Positions 1-8,468 of a DNA stretch of 64,000 bases are shown here, piece after piece. The stretch comes from Vescimonas fastidiosa. Its GTDB lineage: Bacteria; Bacillota; Clostridia; Oscillospirales; Oscillospiraceae. A model generated the notes under the pieces. The model was not told the origin of the DNA. It saw nothing but the letters and a program-made list of their open reading frames with translations, and searched no databases. Location of the stretch: assembly GCF_018326305.1 (NCBI RefSeq), contig NZ_AP023417.1:62001-126000 (forward strand), in the 5' to 3' direction. The translations under genes and the position numbers were made by a program. Numbering within the stretch: position 1 is the first letter of the stretch; each line of letters starts with the position of its first letter.

Positions 1-831
1 CGTACCTTTGAGGAGGTCACCGGGAAGGACATCAAACGTATCCATCAGGAGCCCATTCCGTTTTCAGCAGAGGAGAAGGCTGTATGGGTACAGGCGGTCA
101 AGGAGTTCCATACCATGCGCCAGAAATATTTCACCTCAACGAAAAACGCGAGGAAAGATGCTATGCTGCGGATCATCCAGCAGATCACGCTTTTGCTGCG
201 GATCAGTGCCGCGCCCAATACGGTTTCGGAGTATAGCGGCGAGCTTCCCGGGAAGCTGCGGAGAACGATCCAGCTTACCGGCAGCTGGGCAGAAGAGATC
301 GTGGCCATAGGCGTCCGCCATACCGTGGTGCTGGACGCCTATGCGGCAGCCCTGCGGGAAGCGTTTCCCAACCGGCCACTTTTCATTGTGACCGGCGCGA
401 CGACTACCTTTGCAAAACGCAGGGCATTACGGCAAACACTCCGCGAGAGCGGAAACGGCATCCTGCTGTGTACGCAGCAGAGCTTGCCCAGCTCAGTCAA
501 CTTCGAGTTCGTCAACAAAGTCATCATCCCGGAGCTGCACTATAACAACTCCCGCATGAGCCAGTTTTACATGCGCTTCATCCGCTTTAATTCCGTTGAC
601 TGGAAGGACATCTATTTCCTGACCTATGCACAGAGCATTGAGTCCAACCTGATGCAGATGATATTGGCAAAAGAGAAGCTCAATCTCTTCATGAAGGGCG
701 ACGAAACAGATATGGATGATATTTACGAACGATTTGGAGTGGACTACGATCTCACATCGTTGCTGTTATACCGCGACATAGATGAAGACGGCCGTTTCAG
801 CATTCGCTGGGGCGAACAGGAAATTGCGTAA
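1..831 (+). CDS. SNF2-type helicase, C-terminal part (element-borne)
   Basis: The reading frame is open from the first base and ends with TAA at 829-831; the N-terminal ATPase half lies outside the window. The visible 276 residues contain a helicase C-terminal lobe: PLFIVTGATTTFAKRR resembles motif IV, GILLCTQQSLPSSVNF motif V, and QFYMRFIRFNS the arginine-bearing motif VI region. Proteins of this kind are long SNF2-family helicases carried by clostridial integrative and conjugative elements, and the small genes that follow on the same strand fit that setting. What it does on the element (replication or transfer) is not visible here. The SNF2 assignment rests on the C-terminal motifs only. 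Confidence 0.65.
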   Translation, partial: RTFEEVTGKDIKRIHQEPIPFSAEEKAVWVQAVKEFHTMRQKYFTSTKNARKDAMLRIIQQITLLLRISAAPNTVSEYSGELPGKLRRTIQLTGSWAEEIVAIGVRHTVVLDAYAAALREAFPNRPLFIVTGATTTFAKRRALRQTLRESGNGILLCTQQSLPSSVNFEFVNKVIIPELHYNNSRMSQFYMRFIRFNSVDWKDIYFLTYAQSIESNLMQMILAKEKLNLFMKGDETDMDDIYERFGVDYDLTSLLLYRDIDEDGRFSIRWGEQEIA

Positions 832-879
832 AGGAGATATCGAGCATTGAGGTAAAGAGAAACCAAGGCGGAACGGTTC

Positions 880-1068
880 GTGCGTGTGGCTGAACAGCGC
901 ACACAACGAGCCGTAGACGCTATCCATTCGCTTTCTAATTGTGCAAGCCGTGTGTGTTACGATTACACGCCGGAACAGGTAGAACAGATCATAGCGGCAC
1001 TGGAGGCGGAAGTAAGACGCCTGCAGAGTGCATTTACGGGCGAAAACCGCTTTACACTGCGCCCATGA
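880..1068 (+). CDS. Small conserved element protein
   Basis: A 62-residue protein starting with GTG at 880. It is highly charged, with a central DYTPEQVEQIIAALEAEVRRL segment that should be helical. It lies 48 bases after the helicase and is followed by a strong hairpin, so it is probably the last gene of that transcript. I recognise the general type (small helical proteins behind element helicases) but no function. A start further upstream in this frame is excluded by the TAA at 853-855. Confidence 0.5.
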   Translation: MRVAEQRTQRAVDAIHSLSNCASRVCYDYTPEQVEQIIAALEAEVRRLQSAFTGENRFTLRP

Positions 1069-1072
1069 GTCA

Positions 1073-1099
1073 GAGGCCCCGGATGATTTCCGGGGCCTC
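1073..1099 (+). terminator. GC-rich hairpin, probable terminator
   Basis: Perfect 10-bp stem GAGGCCCCGG / CCGGGGCCTC with a 7-base loop, directly after the small gene ending at 1068. There is no strong T-run after it, so it could be a processing or stability hairpin instead. Confidence 0.5.
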
Positions 1100-1126
1100 A
1101 AATATAAGTCAATAAGGAGTATAAAC

Positions 1127-1693
1127 ATGAAAAGAGAATCTGCCCCGCAGGAGTATACCTGTCGGAATTGCCCGGAACGGTATTACCATGCGATCCCCGC
1201 TCCCCAGAAGTCAAAGGGACTCATGATGCACTTTGGCGAAAGCTATTGCACCCTGCCGAAGAGAGCCAGACATCTTAAAAGCCGTGATCTGAACAGACGG
1301 GCACCGGAATGGTGCCCGAAGCGGAAAGTGCCGAACACGCTGCGGATCTACTATTACCGCAGCTCGGAAACGTATATGTTGGACAATGTGCTGCATCAGG
1401 GCTTTGCATTCACACCGCTGCCCACGGCAAGCCGCTATGCAATGGCATATGAGGGAACTTCCTCGCTCTCCCCGCGGGAGTTTTGGCTAAAGCTGCTCAC
1501 ACAGAAGGATACGGAGCTGTTAGGCATAGAGGTCAAAGCCAAGTCCGTAGTAGAGATAGACGATGGGCTTGCCCCGTGCTTTTTCTTCAAAACGGAAGAA
1601 GGCTATACGCGCTGTCAGTGCTTCGATGCTGATCGCGCACGCACCAACTGCATGGAAGGCTGGGAGGAATATAATCAGGAGGACATAAAATGA
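1127..1693 (+). CDS. Cysteine-rich hypothetical element protein
   Basis: A protein of 188 residues. The start ATG at 1127 has AAGGAG 7 bases upstream; the longer open frame from 1028 lacks such a site and crosses the hairpin. The N terminus holds a zinc-finger-like pattern (YTCRNCPERYYH, then later C residues in SYCTLPKR and EWCPKR). The rest is a mixed alpha/beta chain without a motif I know. The stop overlaps the start of the next gene (ATGA at 1690-1693), so the two are translationally coupled. Function unknown; the setting suggests accessory functions of an integrative element. Confidence 0.6.
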   Translation: MKRESAPQEYTCRNCPERYYHAIPAPQKSKGLMMHFGESYCTLPKRARHLKSRDLNRRAPEWCPKRKVPNTLRIYYYRSSETYMLDNVLHQGFAFTPLPTASRYAMAYEGTSSLSPREFWLKLLTQKDTELLGIEVKAKSVVEIDDGLAPCFFFKTEEGYTRCQCFDADRARTNCMEGWEEYNQEDIK

Positions 1694-2331
1694 TCATCAA
1701 CCAAGAGGGTATGCGCTATACATACAACGGCATGACCTACACTGTCGGTGCCGCTGTCATGGCAACAGAGGCAAGTGAATATCGTGGACTTTATGGCACC
1801 ATCACGGAGATCCGTGATGGATCTGACCGAGAGACAGAGAACGATACGCCTGACATCTATTGCTGTTTTGAACCACCTCTGTTTCAAGAAGAGATCCAAG
1901 AGCTGGAGCAACGCTTCACAAAACTATATCAATCGCCTAAGAAGCTCGATGAGATCACACTGGATATGGTTATCATGGCACCAGAGATGGTTCGGGTGAT
2001 CTCGGCTGACCCAAAGGAGTGTAAGGCCTGCGAGCTTTACCTGCTTACCACACACTGCACGACGAATCTGGATTCCAGCAGCTTCACTGAGCTATACGCC
2101 GACTACGATGCCGGACGTTTTGCCCTACTGCAAAGTGTCCGGGAGGAACAACAGGATGGCTGCGTAAAGGATTGGGCAGATAGGGACGTACTGGAAGAAG
2201 AATATGGCATTGACCGCTATGAGGCATGGTATCGTGATGAATACTTCGAGAATCATTTCGTCATATCGCTTGAAAAGCTGTCCCTCATGCTGCCGCCAGA
2301 TTTTATAGAAAATCCGAAAAGTTATAATTGA
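1690..2331 (+). CDS. Hypothetical acidic element protein
   Basis: A 213-residue acidic protein that starts inside the stop of the gene before it (ATGA overlap), with AGGAGG just upstream. The N terminus (YNGMTYTVGAAVMATEASEYRGLYGTI) looks like a small beta-barrel of the kind found in conserved proteins of clostridial conjugative elements. The C-terminal half (EEYGIDRYEAWYRDEYFENHF) is very acidic. No catalytic motif is visible. It is probably the last gene of the coupled pair, because a new promoter overlaps its stop codon. Confidence 0.6.
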   Translation: MIINQEGMRYTYNGMTYTVGAAVMATEASEYRGLYGTITEIRDGSDRETENDTPDIYCCFEPPLFQEEIQELEQRFTKLYQSPKKLDEITLDMVIMAPEMVRVISADPKECKACELYLLTTHCTTNLDSSSFTELYADYDAGRFALLQSVREEQQDGCVKDWADRDVLEEEYGIDRYEAWYRDEYFENHFVISLEKLSLMLPPDFIENPKSYN

Positions 2332-2355
2332 AATTATTATAATTTGCGGTATAAT
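2328..2355 (+). promoter_or_regulatory. Sigma-A promoter for the ATPase gene
   Basis: TTGAAA at 2328-2333, a 16-base spacer, and a perfect TATAAT at 2350-2355, 22 bases before the ATPase start at 2378. It overlaps the stop codon of the preceding gene, which makes the ATPase an independent transcription unit. Confidence 0.7.
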
Positions 2356-2377
2356 ACTTTATGGAGGCGGTGAGCTT

Positions 2378-3778
2378 ATGAAGCAATTTGTTGATCGACA
2401 GCAGGAGATGGAGACGCTGCAAAGTGAGTATGAGCGGAATGGCAGCGCACTTGTCGTACTGTATGGACGCCGGCGAGTGGGAAAGACTACGCTGATATCC
2501 GAGTTTATTCGGGATAAAAACGCCCTGTTTTTCCTTGCAAGTGAAGAGTCCGAAGCACAAAACCGAGCGGCATTCAAAGAGAAAGCGGCAGAATTCATTG
2601 ATAGTGATCTTCTGCGTAATGCAGATGTCAAGAGCTGGGACGTGATATTCAAGTCAATCATGGATGCCAAGCATGACAGCAAGCCCGTTATCGTACTGGA
2701 TGAATTTCAGTATCTGGGCAAGGCAGAGCCTGCATTTCCTTCCATATTCCAACGGATATGGGAAGAAATACTAAAGAAGCAGTCTGTTATGGTCATCCTT
2801 TGCGGCTCCCTGATCTCCATGATGGAGTCTCAGACACTGGCCTACGGCAGCCCTTTATACGGAAGGCGAACCGCGCAGATCCGGCTCAAGCAGATCCCGT
2901 TCGCCTATTACCATGAGTTTTTCCCTGGCAAAACCCGCAGAGAACTCATTGAGCTATACTCTGTTACAGGTGGTGTCCCCAAATATATTGAGCTATTTTC
3001 GGAGAGCGGCGATATCTATCGTGCTATCCAAAAATGCGTACTGAACCGTTCTGGCTATCTCTATGATGAACCGCATTTCCTGCTGCAGCAGGAGGTCAGT
3101 GAGGTTGGTAGTTACTTTTCCATTATCAAGGCGATCGCAGCCGGAAATCACAAGCTTTCCTCGATTGCCTCTGTGTTGGAGGTCAAGTCAACGAACCTGA
3201 CCAAGTACCTGAAGACCTTGATGGATCTGGATATTCTGGAACGAAGGGTGCCTGTCACAGAGGAAAATCCCGAGAAGAGCAAGCGCGGCCTTTACAAGAT
3301 CAAGGATAACTATCTGCGGTTTTGGTTCGCATTTATCTATCCCAATATGAGCTTTATCGAAAGTGGGCATAGCGGTATCGTGATGGATAAGATCCGCAAG
3401 GGCCTCACTACCAGCCACATTGGCTTCGTATATGAGGACATCTGTGAGGAGCGGATGTGGGAATTGAATGTTAATAACACATGGCCGTTCCAGTTCTCCA
3501 AGCTGGGTGGGTATTGGGATGCCAAGAATGAGATCGACATTGCAGCTCTTGATCCGGAGGGCAAGAACCTGATTCTGGGAGAGTGCAAGTACTGGAAAGA
3601 ACCCGTTGGTCTTAATGTCCTTCATGCGTTGGAAGCTAAGGCTGGCGATGTCGCATGGGAGCGGGATCGGCGAAAAGTGTGGTACGTCCTGTTCAGCATC
3701 TCCGGCTTCTCGGATGAGCTACGCAATCATGCCGCAACACGGGACGATCTTCTTTTGATTGATGATGGAGGAAGATAG
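2378..3778 (+). CDS. Archaeal-type ATPase with DUF234-like nuclease domain
   Basis: A 466-residue ATPase of the archaeal AAA/DUF234 type. Walker A is GRRRVGKTT (about residue 30) and Walker B is VIVLDEFQ (about 106). A winged-helix segment (SSIASVLEVKSTNLTKYLKTL, about 265-290) follows. The C-terminal domain has GGYWDAKNEIDIAAL and then ILGECKYW, the D...ExK arrangement of PD-(D/E)XK nuclease-like folds. Start ATG has GGAGG upstream. The gene has its own promoter and a strong terminator after it. Such genes are frequent cargo in mobile islands, with suspected defence or toxin roles; the true function is unknown. Family call is firm, role is not. Confidence 0.8.
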   Translation: MKQFVDRQQEMETLQSEYERNGSALVVLYGRRRVGKTTLISEFIRDKNALFFLASEESEAQNRAAFKEKAAEFIDSDLLRNADVKSWDVIFKSIMDAKHDSKPVIVLDEFQYLGKAEPAFPSIFQRIWEEILKKQSVMVILCGSLISMMESQTLAYGSPLYGRRTAQIRLKQIPFAYYHEFFPGKTRRELIELYSVTGGVPKYIELFSESGDIYRAIQKCVLNRSGYLYDEPHFLLQQEVSEVGSYFSIIKAIAAGNHKLSSIASVLEVKSTNLTKYLKTLMDLDILERRVPVTEENPEKSKRGLYKIKDNYLRFWFAFIYPNMSFIESGHSGIVMDKIRKGLTTSHIGFVYEDICEERMWELNVNNTWPFQFSKLGGYWDAKNEIDIAALDPEGKNLILGECKYWKEPVGLNVLHALEAKAGDVAWERDRRKVWYVLFSISGFSDELRNHAATRDDLLLIDDGGR

Positions 3779-3861
3779 CTGATCGACCAGCCGGTTCAAT
3801 ATCTTCAATGCGCTCCAAAATTCTTTGAGGGGATTAAAGAAGTTCTGACAAATGTGTATAA

Positions 3862-3895
3862 AACAGACGTGGAGATTTCCACGTCTGTTTTTTTT
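3862..3895 (+). terminator. Intrinsic terminator
   Basis: Stem AACAGACGTGGA / TCCACGTCTGTT (12 bp) with a 4-base loop, followed by eight T. It ends the ATPase transcription unit. Confidence 0.9.
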
Positions 3896-3902
3896 CTATC
3901 TG

Positions 3903-3932
3903 TTGCAGTAATGCGCATTAAAGTCGTATAAA
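3903..3932 (+). promoter_or_regulatory. Candidate promoter of the parM-like operon
   Basis: TTGCAG at 3903-3908, 18-base spacer, TATAAA at 3927-3932, 36 bases before the start of the actin-like gene. It is a reasonable but not perfect sigma-A match. Confidence 0.45.
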
Positions 3933-3968
3933 CACAGTATAAGCACAAAAAGAGAAGGAGCTGATCTT

Positions 3969-4892
3969 ATGTTAGTCTGTGTAGACCACGGAAATAAACA
4001 AATTAAAACGGCCAGTCGGGTATTTACATCCGGACTGGTAGAGAGCGATACCCGTCCCCCTTTCGGTGACAACATCCTATTTTATCGGGGAAAATACTAC
4101 ACGCTCTCCGACCAGCGAATCCCCTATACCCGGGATAAAACAGAGGACGACCGATTTTTTATCCTGACGTTGTTCGCCATCGCTTACGAGATCAACGCGG
4201 CAGGCCAGTATGCCCCGGATCGGCTGATGAACATTCAGCTTGCCGTTGGGCTGCCCCCTGCGCATTATGGAACGCAGTATAAACGCTTTGCCCAGTATTT
4301 CCTGAACCGCGGTGTGATCGGGTTTGAATTCAATGGGAGGAAATACTCCATCTGCATCACGGAGGCGGTCTGCTTCCCACAGGCGCTGGCAGCTACGGCT
4401 CCGGTGTTCAAGCGGCTCCAGCTCGGCACAGTTGCCAAGGCCACTGTGATCGACATAGGCGGTTTTACTGCCGATTACCTCTCCCTGCGCTATGGCGCAG
4501 CAGACTGGGCTTCCTGCGATTCGCTGGAAAACGGCGTCATTACACTCTATAACCGATTGCTGTCCAAGATTCGTGCCGACCATGATCTGCTGCTGGAGGA
4601 AACGGACATTGACTCCATTCTCACAGGTTGCAGTACAGAGTACGGCAGTGAGATCCAAACACTGGTAGAGCGCGGCGCGGAGTCCTTCGTGGCGGACCTT
4701 TTCCGTACTCTGCGGGAGCGGAAGATCGAGCTGCGTACCGGCAAGGTTATTTTTGTAGGCGGCGGCTCTCTGCTGCTTCGGAAACAGATCGAAAAGTCCG
4801 GTAAGGTCGGTACAGCCATCTTTGTGGAGGAGATCGGCGCCAACGCTTCCGGGTACGGTCTCTTGTATGCGGCTACGAAGACGAGTAGGTGA
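3969..4892 (+). CDS. ParM/StbA-like actin, element segregation
   Basis: A 307-residue actin-like ATPase of the ParM/StbA family. The phosphate-1 segment is VCVDHGNKQIK at the N terminus, the phosphate-2 segment is TVIDIGGFTADYLSL (about 157-171), and the adenosine segment is KVIFVGGGSLLLRK (about 258-271). Such proteins polymerise to move plasmids, or to stabilise integrative elements while these are in circular form. Start ATG follows AGAAGGAG. The next gene, a small charged protein, starts a few bases later and is the likely adaptor (ParR role). Nothing is missing in the ATPase motifs. Confidence 0.85.
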   Translation: MLVCVDHGNKQIKTASRVFTSGLVESDTRPPFGDNILFYRGKYYTLSDQRIPYTRDKTEDDRFFILTLFAIAYEINAAGQYAPDRLMNIQLAVGLPPAHYGTQYKRFAQYFLNRGVIGFEFNGRKYSICITEAVCFPQALAATAPVFKRLQLGTVAKATVIDIGGFTADYLSLRYGAADWASCDSLENGVITLYNRLLSKIRADHDLLLEETDIDSILTGCSTEYGSEIQTLVERGAESFVADLFRTLRERKIELRTGKVIFVGGGSLLLRKQIEKSGKVGTAIFVEEIGANASGYGLLYAATKTSR

Positions 4893-4897
4893 TCCAT

Positions 4898-5284
4898 ATG
4901 GGCGAAAAGAAGGATTCCTTCAGATTTACCGTCCAATTCAATGCCGGTGACCCAAGCCACCAGCAGGTAGCCGCGATCTTGAACGAGCAGGGTCGGCGCA
5001 AGGCACAGTTCCTGGTCAACGCCGTGACCCACTATATGAATTGCCCGGAAACACCGGAGGCCGCGGCTGCGCCAAGGATAGACCGGCAAGCAGTGGAGCA
5101 ACTGGTTCGTGAGATACTGTCCAATATGCACCCGGAACCCGTACCCGCAATGGGCGAGGATATGCCCGGCTGCGATCCGGCCATTACGGCCTCTGAAGAC
5201 ATCCCCTTCGATGCCGCGGCCATGCTGGGAGAAGATGGTTTCCATTCGCTCATGGACTCATTGGCTGCAATACAGAAGCCGTGA
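4898..5284 (+). CDS. Probable ParR-type DNA-binding adaptor
   Basis: A 128-residue protein. I chose the ATG at 4898 with AGGTGATC before it; a GTG at 4889 is possible. The first 50 residues (FRFTVQFNAGDPSHQQVAAILNEQ, then KAQFLVNAVTHYM) fit the beta strand plus two helices of a ribbon-helix-helix fold. The remainder is an acidic, proline-rich tail suited to binding the filament. Position directly after the ParM-like gene is the main reason for calling it the adaptor; sequence alone would not settle it. Confidence 0.6.
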   Translation: MGEKKDSFRFTVQFNAGDPSHQQVAAILNEQGRRKAQFLVNAVTHYMNCPETPEAAAAPRIDRQAVEQLVREILSNMHPEPVPAMGEDMPGCDPAITASEDIPFDAAAMLGEDGFHSLMDSLAAIQKP

Positions 5285-5301
5285 AATCGACAGGTGATCA
5301 T

Positions 5302-5421
5302 ATGGAGCATACTTCGGCATACATAAATTGCCAGGAGCCAGACTGCGCGTATTACGCAGCCTGGCTCCTGACCTGTAAGGAGACAATGGTCGAAAGTAAG
5401 CCAGCACTTTCAGACCGGTAG
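5302..5421 (+). CDS. Possible 39-residue small protein
   Basis: An ATG at 5302 is preceded by CAGGTGATCAT, almost the same leader as that of the ParR-like gene (TAGGTGATCCAT). The frame encodes a 39-residue peptide with three cysteines (NCQEPDC and LLTCKE) and ends with TAG at 5419-5421. A strong hairpin sits inside it. The repeated ribosome-site context suggests it is translated as the third gene of the operon, but the length gives little statistical support. Confidence 0.35.
   Translation: MEHTSAYINCQEPDCAYYAAWLLTCKETMVESKPALSDR
5332..5370 (+). other. Long stem-loop
   Basis: CAGGAGCCAG-a-CTGCG pairs with CGCAG-c-CTGGCTCCTG around a 7-base loop (15 pairs, one mismatch). There is no T-run. 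It lies within the small frame at 5302-5421 and may be an RNA stability element or an end-of-transcript structure. Confidence 0.5.
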
Positions 5422-5535
5422 AAATCGCCGCTCCCGCATGATATGAAAAATGAGCCTTCTCCGTTTGGCATAGAAACGGAAAAAACTCATTTGTATTGTA
5501 CCACGACTGTCAAGCGGCGCAGAACTTTGGCAGCG

Positions 5536-5673
5536 CTATGCCTCATCCTCCGCCAGCATACGGTATCCGACGCCAAGCTCGTTGATGATGTAGCGCTTCT
5601 CGCCAGGCGTTACGCCCATTTTCTTGAGGATGTTCCTCATGTTGACTTGCAGTTTCTTGACGCTGCCATAGCC
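5536..5673 (-). pseudogene. Remnant of an OmpR/KdpE-type response regulator
   Basis: On the minus strand the last about 45 codons of a winged-helix response regulator can be read: KKLQVNMRNILKKMGVTPGE, then KRYIINELGVGYRML, ending with TAG at 5536-5538. RYI..ELGVGYRM is the wing/C-terminal signature of KdpE and relatives. The receiver domain and the first recognition segment are absent, replaced by unrelated sequence and a terminator. I read it as the scar of a deletion at the element border. There is no start codon and no promoter. Confidence 0.65.
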
Positions 5674-5706
5674 CGAATGCCTTCAGACCGCCCGAATGAT
5701 GGCGGC

Positions 5707-5751
5707 ATATAAAAGGACAAGCATCTAAAATGGATGCTTGTCCTTTTATAT
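5707..5751 (-). terminator. Bidirectional intrinsic terminator
   Basis: A perfect 19-bp stem, 5707-5725 with 5733-5751, whose A-rich and T-rich flanks are part of the stem, so it can act in both directions. It lies 8 bases after the stop of the alarmone synthetase and ends the redox operon. Confidence 0.85.
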
Positions 5752-5759
5752 CCGATGTA

Positions 5760-6431
5760 TTATGTTAAGATGTGCAGTAGATGTTCCATTTTGGTGTCCC
5801 ACTCTCTGCTGGAATCAGCGCACTCTTTCAGTTCAGTTTCGACTTCAGTATTTATCGGCAAGTTTTTCTTATAGCGGATGGTATGCTCAAGACTTGCCCA
5901 GAAGTCCATAGCGATTGTACGGAGTTGTATCTCCACCGGCACACGGCTCTCTTTTTCAGCAAAGAATACCGGCAACCGGATCGTCAGGTGCAGACTGCGA
6001 TAGCCATTTGGCTTAGGGTGTGAAATATAATCTTTCTCTGTGATAATTTCAATGTCAGACTGTTCTTTTAGGCACTTTGCCAAAAAGAACACATCCTCCT
6101 CGAAAGAGCAGATCACACGCACACCGGCAATATCCATGATATTTGCCTGCATGGTCGGGAAATCCAGAGAAAGTCCGCGCTTCTGCATCTTGTTCATAAT
6201 GCTGGACGGCGACTTCAAGCGGCTTTTCATACTTTCTATCGGATTGCGGTCATGCTGCAATGAAAACTCTTCGTTCAGAATTTCCAACCTGCTTTCAAGT
6301 GCTTTCAGTGCGCAGCGGTATTGCAGCATGACTTCCTGATACCTGCGATTTTCACTTAAAAGGCGCTGGCACTGCAAATCATCCAAGCCTTTATCTGCTG
6401 CAACCGTCAAACCAAATAGATTTTCACTCAT
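5760..6431 (-). CDS. Small alarmone synthetase, GTP pyrophosphokinase RelQ type
   Basis: A 223-residue (p)ppGpp synthetase without hydrolase domain. The synthetase core is visible: KSRLKSPSSIMNKM (substrate-binding), DIAGVRVIC, the hallmark KPNGYRSLHLT (about 147-157), and VEIQLRTIAMDFWASLEH. The start ATG overlaps the stop of the CoA-disulfide reductase gene (ATGA), so I rejected a longer open frame. It is the last gene of a tight thiol-redox operon. That is unusual company and suggests that alarmone production is co-expressed with thiol stress enzymes. Family length (about 210-230) fits. Confidence 0.9.
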   Translation of the reverse strand: MSENLFGLTVAADKGLDDLQCQRLLSENRRYQEVMLQYRCALKALESRLEILNEEFSLQHDRNPIESMKSRLKSPSSIMNKMQKRGLSLDFPTMQANIMDIAGVRVICSFEEDVFFLAKCLKEQSDIEIITEKDYISHPKPNGYRSLHLTIRLPVFFAEKESRVPVEIQLRTIAMDFWASLEHTIRYKKNLPINTEVETELKECADSSREWDTKMEHLLHILT

Positions 6432-8122
6432 AGCTTCTCCATTCCGCAGGGATAGGCGCTCCGCGCTGTCTGCTGCTCTTTTGTTACGACCCGATAAAAG
6501 CTGTATCCGCCGGAGAGATGGGCACAGGTAAAACCATACTGCGTCAAAAGCCGGCAGGCCAGATAACTGCGAAGCCCTGTCTGGCAATTCACATAAACAG
6601 GCTTACCACGGTCTAACTCGTCCAAGTGCTCCCGCAGATCGTCCAAGGGAATATTCCGAAAGCCATCCAGATGGCCCCGCTGATACTCCCACGCCGTGCG
6701 GACGTCCAGCAGCGTCGCACTGCCATCGCAAGGCAAGTCCTCAACCTCATTCCAATGGAACTGCCGCACTTTCTCGCTCTCCAAATCCTCGATCATAAAA
6801 CCGGCCATGTTTACCGGATCCTTGGCGGAGGAATAGGGCGGCGCATAGGCGAGGTCCATCTCTGTCAGCTCCAGCGCCGTCATACCGGCGCGGATGGCCG
6901 TTGCCAGTACATCAATGCGCTTGTCCACACCGTCGCCGCCAACGATCTGCGCACCCAGCAGCCGCAGGCTTTCTTTTTCATACAGTACCTTCATTGCCAT
7001 AGACCGTGCGCCGGGATAATAGGCAGCGTGGGATGCCGGGAAAAGTACAACTTTGTCGTAAGCGATCTCTGCTGCCTGCGCCGTTTTTTCATTGATTCCC
7101 GTAGAGGCCGCGGTCAAGCTAAACAGCTTCAGAACAGACGAACCCTGAGAGCCGTGAAAGTGGCTGTTTCCGCCGCAGATATTGTCAGCGGCAATGCGTC
7201 CCTGCTTGTTGGCGGGCCCCGCCAGCGAGATCAACGCTTTCTGCCCGGTCACGAAATGGGTGACCTCTACGGCATCGCCCACAGCATAGATGTCCGGCAC
7301 GGAGGTTTCCATCCGCTCGTTGACAGCGATGCTGCCACGAATACCAAGTTTGAGTCCGGCTTCTTTTGCCAAATGCGTATCCGGGGTAACACCGATGGCC
7401 AGCAGCACCATATCCGAATGCAGTGGCTCACTACCCTCCAACAGGGTCAGCACGGAATCTCCGTCCTGTCGGAATCCGGCGACGGTTTCACCCAACCGCA
7501 GAGCCACGCCGTGTCTGCGCATTTCCGCATGGACAAAGCTCGCCATATCCGCATCCAGTGGTGCTAATAGCTGCTTGGGACGCTGGACGATGGTGACGGA
7601 AACACCCATTTCTGCAAGGTTTTCCGCCATTTCCAGACCGATAAAGCCGCCGCCAGCCAAAACAGCGGTTTTCGGCTTCTGATCCTCTACAAAGCGCCTG
7701 ATGCGGAGGGTGTCCTCCACGGTGCGCAGCGTGAAAACACGCTCACTGCTGACGCCGGAAAGCGCAGGAACCGTCGGCTTTGCGCCGGGGGCGAGGAGCA
7801 GCTTGTCATAGGTTTCCATATAGCTCTTTCCGCTGTCCAGTGCACGGACGGTGACGGTTTTTTCTGCGGGATTGATCGCAGTTACTTCCCGCCGTACTCG
7901 TACATCAATGCGAAAGCGGTCCCAGAAGCTCTCCGGAGTTTGCAGTGTCAGTTCTTCCTGCTCTTTGATCACACCGCCCACATAATACGGCAGACCGCAG
8001 TTGGCATAGGACACATAGCCGCTGCGCTCGATCATAATGATCTGGGCGTGTTCATCCAAACGGCGGATGCGGGCGGCGGCAGACGCGCCGCCCGCCACGC
8101 CGCCTACGATCACAACTTTCAT
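6428..8122 (-). CDS. CoA-disulfide reductase with C-terminal rhodanese domain
   Basis: A 564-residue flavoprotein of the CoA-disulfide reductase / NADH oxidase family. FAD-binding VIVGGVAGGASAAARIRR starts at residue 4. The redox cysteine is C42 in YANCGLPYY. NAD(P) binding is AVLAGGGFIGLEMAENL (about 153), and a second FAD motif is IYAVGDAVEV (about 276). From about 465 a rhodanese domain follows with active cysteine in VYVNCQTGLRSY, as in enzymes that reduce CoA persulfide or polysulfide. The start overlaps the thioredoxin stop (ATGA) and the end overlaps the alarmone synthetase start. It probably reduces CoA disulfides, per- or polysulfides in the cytoplasm. Confidence 0.9.
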   Translation of the reverse strand: MKVVIVGGVAGGASAAARIRRLDEHAQIIMIERSGYVSYANCGLPYYVGGVIKEQEELTLQTPESFWDRFRIDVRVRREVTAINPAEKTVTVRALDSGKSYMETYDKLLLAPGAKPTVPALSGVSSERVFTLRTVEDTLRIRRFVEDQKPKTAVLAGGGFIGLEMAENLAEMGVSVTIVQRPKQLLAPLDADMASFVHAEMRRHGVALRLGETVAGFRQDGDSVLTLLEGSEPLHSDMVLLAIGVTPDTHLAKEAGLKLGIRGSIAVNERMETSVPDIYAVGDAVEVTHFVTGQKALISLAGPANKQGRIAADNICGGNSHFHGSQGSSVLKLFSLTAASTGINEKTAQAAEIAYDKVVLFPASHAAYYPGARSMAMKVLYEKESLRLLGAQIVGGDGVDKRIDVLATAIRAGMTALELTEMDLAYAPPYSSAKDPVNMAGFMIEDLESEKVRQFHWNEVEDLPCDGSATLLDVRTAWEYQRGHLDGFRNIPLDDLREHLDELDRGKPVYVNCQTGLRSYLACRLLTQYGFTCAHLSGGYSFYRVVTKEQQTARSAYPCGMEKL

Positions 8123-8439
8123 CTTACGCCCTCCACCATTGCGGCGATCTCCGACTTAGGCCGATAGCCCACCGACTTGGCGACGGCTTTCCCGTCCTTG
8201 AATACAACCAGCATCGGGATGCTGGATACCTGAAAACGCATTGCCAGCTCCATTTGCTCGTCCACATTGACCTTGCCCACCTTGAGCGTACCGCTTTTTT
8301 CTTCGGCAAGCTCATGCAGTATGGGAGAGAGCATTTTGCACGGTCCGCACCAGTCCGCGTAGAAATCCAGCAAAACGGGTTTGTCGGAACGCAGTACCTC
8401 GTTTTCAAAATTCGCAGCAGTAATTTTCAGTTCAGCCAT
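8119..8439 (-). CDS. trxA: Thioredoxin
   Basis: A 106-residue thioredoxin with the classical WCGPC active site (about residues 31-35), the cis-proline segment SIPMLVVFKDG, and standard length. It lies between the NapH-like gene (29 bases upstream) and the CoA-disulfide reductase (4-base overlap). Its place in an operon with a ferredoxin-thioredoxin reductase catalytic subunit suggests that it is charged by ferredoxin rather than by NADPH. A second thioredoxin, with its own TrxB, is encoded at 55780-56100. Confidence 0.95.
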   Translation of the reverse strand: MAELKITAANFENEVLRSDKPVLLDFYADWCGPCKMLSPILHELAEEKSGTLKVGKVNVDEQMELAMRFQVSSIPMLVVFKDGKAVAKSVGYRPKSEIAAMVEGVR

Positions 8440-8468
8440 GAGTAAGGCTCCTTTCTGTTATCTTTATT

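Noticed and set aside
5443..5712. An 89-codon plus-strand frame
   Set aside because: It is the antisense of the response-regulator remnant (ELGVGYRM on the minus strand) and runs into the terminator at 5707-5751.
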